Made by a program: the position numbers and the translations under genes | Shown: positions 5,658-6,442 of the stretch, piece by piece | How positions within the stretch are numbered: the first letter of the stretch is position 1 | Layout of the letters: each line of letters starts with the position of its first letter | Notes under the pieces: model-generated | Seen by the model: the letters and a program-made list of their open reading frames with translations, nothing else | What the model was told of the DNA's origin: nothing | Databases searched by the model: none | DNA from: an uncultured Erysipelotrichaceae bacterium | Lineage (GTDB): Bacteria; Bacillota_I; Bacilli_A; RF39; UBA660 | Reading direction: 5' to 3' | Assembly: GCA_902795755.1 (NCBI GenBank) | Contig: CADBMO010000066.1 | Coordinates: 1-6,442 of the forward strand | Length of the DNA: 6,442 nucleotides

Positions 5658-6442
5658 ATGACTAATAAAGAAAAAATAAAACTACAAAAAGTTCAAATAC
5701 AAATACTAGATGAAATAAAGCGTATATGTGACGATAATAATCTTAAAGTTTTTCTAATTGGTGGAACTTGCTTAGGGTCGGTTAGGCACAATGGTTTTAT
5801 TCCATGGGACGATGATGTGGACATTGGAATGATGAGAGATGATTATGAAAGATTTATAAAGATTTGTAAAAAAGAACTTGATTCTAAATATTATTTACAA
5901 AGTATGGATACAGATGATGATTATCCACATTCATTTATTAAAATTCGTGCCAATAACACTTTGTTATTAGAAAAACTTAACGTAGGTAAAAAAATGCATC
6001 AAGGAATATTTGTTGATATTTTCCCATTCGATTATGGTAGCAACCATATGATGCTTAACAAATTAAAACAAATATATAGTATATTTATAAGAGAAGCTTA
6101 TTTTCAATGTTTAGGTTATCCGGTAAAAGCAAAAACAACTTTTCAAGCAATTACCCTTCCTATAATAAAAGCCTACGCTAAAATACATAGCACCAGTTTT
6201 ATTAAAAGAAAATGTAAAAGATTTATTTCAAAACAAAATAGAAAAAAAAGCAAATACATTTGTAACTTTGTAGGATATGCTTTGTTTAAAGATATTTACG
6301 ATGCAGATATATTTAATGAATATACTACTCATAAATTTGAAAATAATAAGTATTGTATTTTTAAAAATTATGATAAATATTTAACTACGTTATATGGAGA
6401 TTATATGACCCCGCCACCTAAAGAAAAACGAGAGATAGGACA
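5658..6442 (+). CDS. LicD-family transferase (C-terminal end cut by window edge)
   Basis: The ORF opens at ATG 5658 and remains open to the right edge: 261 codons plus two bases. Residues 35-58 carry the LicD hallmark: GGTCLGSVRHNGFIPW followed by DDDVDIGM, with the acidic cluster D51-D52-D53-x-D55 expected to bind metal and nucleotide in this nucleotidyltransferase-like fold. GIFVDIFPFD (116-125) and YGDYMTPPPKEKR (246-258) are the other family blocks; the latter normally sits close to the C-terminus, so probably only about 10-25 residues are missing. Characterised LicD proteins move phosphocholine from CDP-choline onto teichoic acid or LPS sugars, and the wider family transfers other phospho-substituents, so the group moved here is not certain. 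There is no signal peptide, so it is presumably cytoplasmic, acting on glycan precursors. It is divergent from the lectin-muramidase/glycosyltransferase operon, supporting a shared surface-glycan locus. No choline kinase or cytidylyltransferase is in view. Confidence 0.9.
   Translation, partial: MTNKEKIKLQKVQIQILDEIKRICDDNNLKVFLIGGTCLGSVRHNGFIPWDDDVDIGMMRDDYERFIKICKKELDSKYYLQSMDTDDDYPHSFIKIRANNTLLLEKLNVGKKMHQGIFVDIFPFDYGSNHMMLNKLKQIYSIFIREAYFQCLGYPVKAKTTFQAITLPIIKAYAKIHSTSFIKRKCKRFISKQNRKKSKYICNFVGYALFKDIYDADIFNEYTTHKFENNKYCIFKNYDKYLTTLYGDYMTPPPKEKREIG

Overview
The window is AT-rich, low-GC bacterial DNA (roughly 25-30% G+C by eye). Codon use is heavy in AAA, ATA and TTA, and every gene has a GAGG/GGAGG-type Shine-Dalgarno. 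Together with a secreted ricin-lectin/GH25 muramidase, a LicD protein and a glycosyltransferase operon, this points to a low-GC Bacillota (Firmicute), plausibly a gut Bacilli/Clostridia-type lineage. TGA acts as a stop in the 403-aa gene, where it overlaps the next start as ATGA, so there is no sign of the Mycoplasma code. The species cannot be named from the sequence.

Layout: about 5.5 kb on the left is one tightly packed minus-strand operon, read from right to left. (1) 5498-3096 encodes an exported 800-aa protein with a signal peptide, four ricin-type beta-trefoils (twelve QxW/F units) and a C-terminal GH25 muramidase domain. (2) After a 12-nt gap, 3083-1287 encodes a 598-aa fusion of two glycosyltransferase modules: an N-terminal DXD-type (GT32-like) domain and a C-terminal GT-B/GT4-like domain. 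(3) After a 9-nt gap, 1277-66 encodes a 403-aa PP-loop (SGGVDS) ATP-pyrophosphatase-type protein with a QueC-like cysteine cluster. (4) It overlaps by 4 nt (ATGA) the start of a gene at 69-1 that runs off the left edge and looks like a polysaccharide pyruvyl transferase family protein. A 159-bp divergent intergenic region (5499-5657) has an extended -10 promoter candidate for each direction. To the right, a plus-strand LicD-family gene (5658 to beyond the end) lacks only its last few residues.

How it may fit together (inference): this is part of a surface-glycan locus (capsule, exopolysaccharide or teichoic-acid-like polymer). The fusion glycosyltransferase would build the glycan, while the LicD, pyruvyl-transferase-like and PP-loop proteins would decorate it. 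The lectin-muramidase would act outside the cell on the wall, possibly docked to the glycan. The PP-loop enzyme is the least explained member and the best candidate for undescribed chemistry. No mobile elements, CRISPR arrays, tRNA or rRNA genes were seen, and no gene-free stretch exceeds 300 bases.
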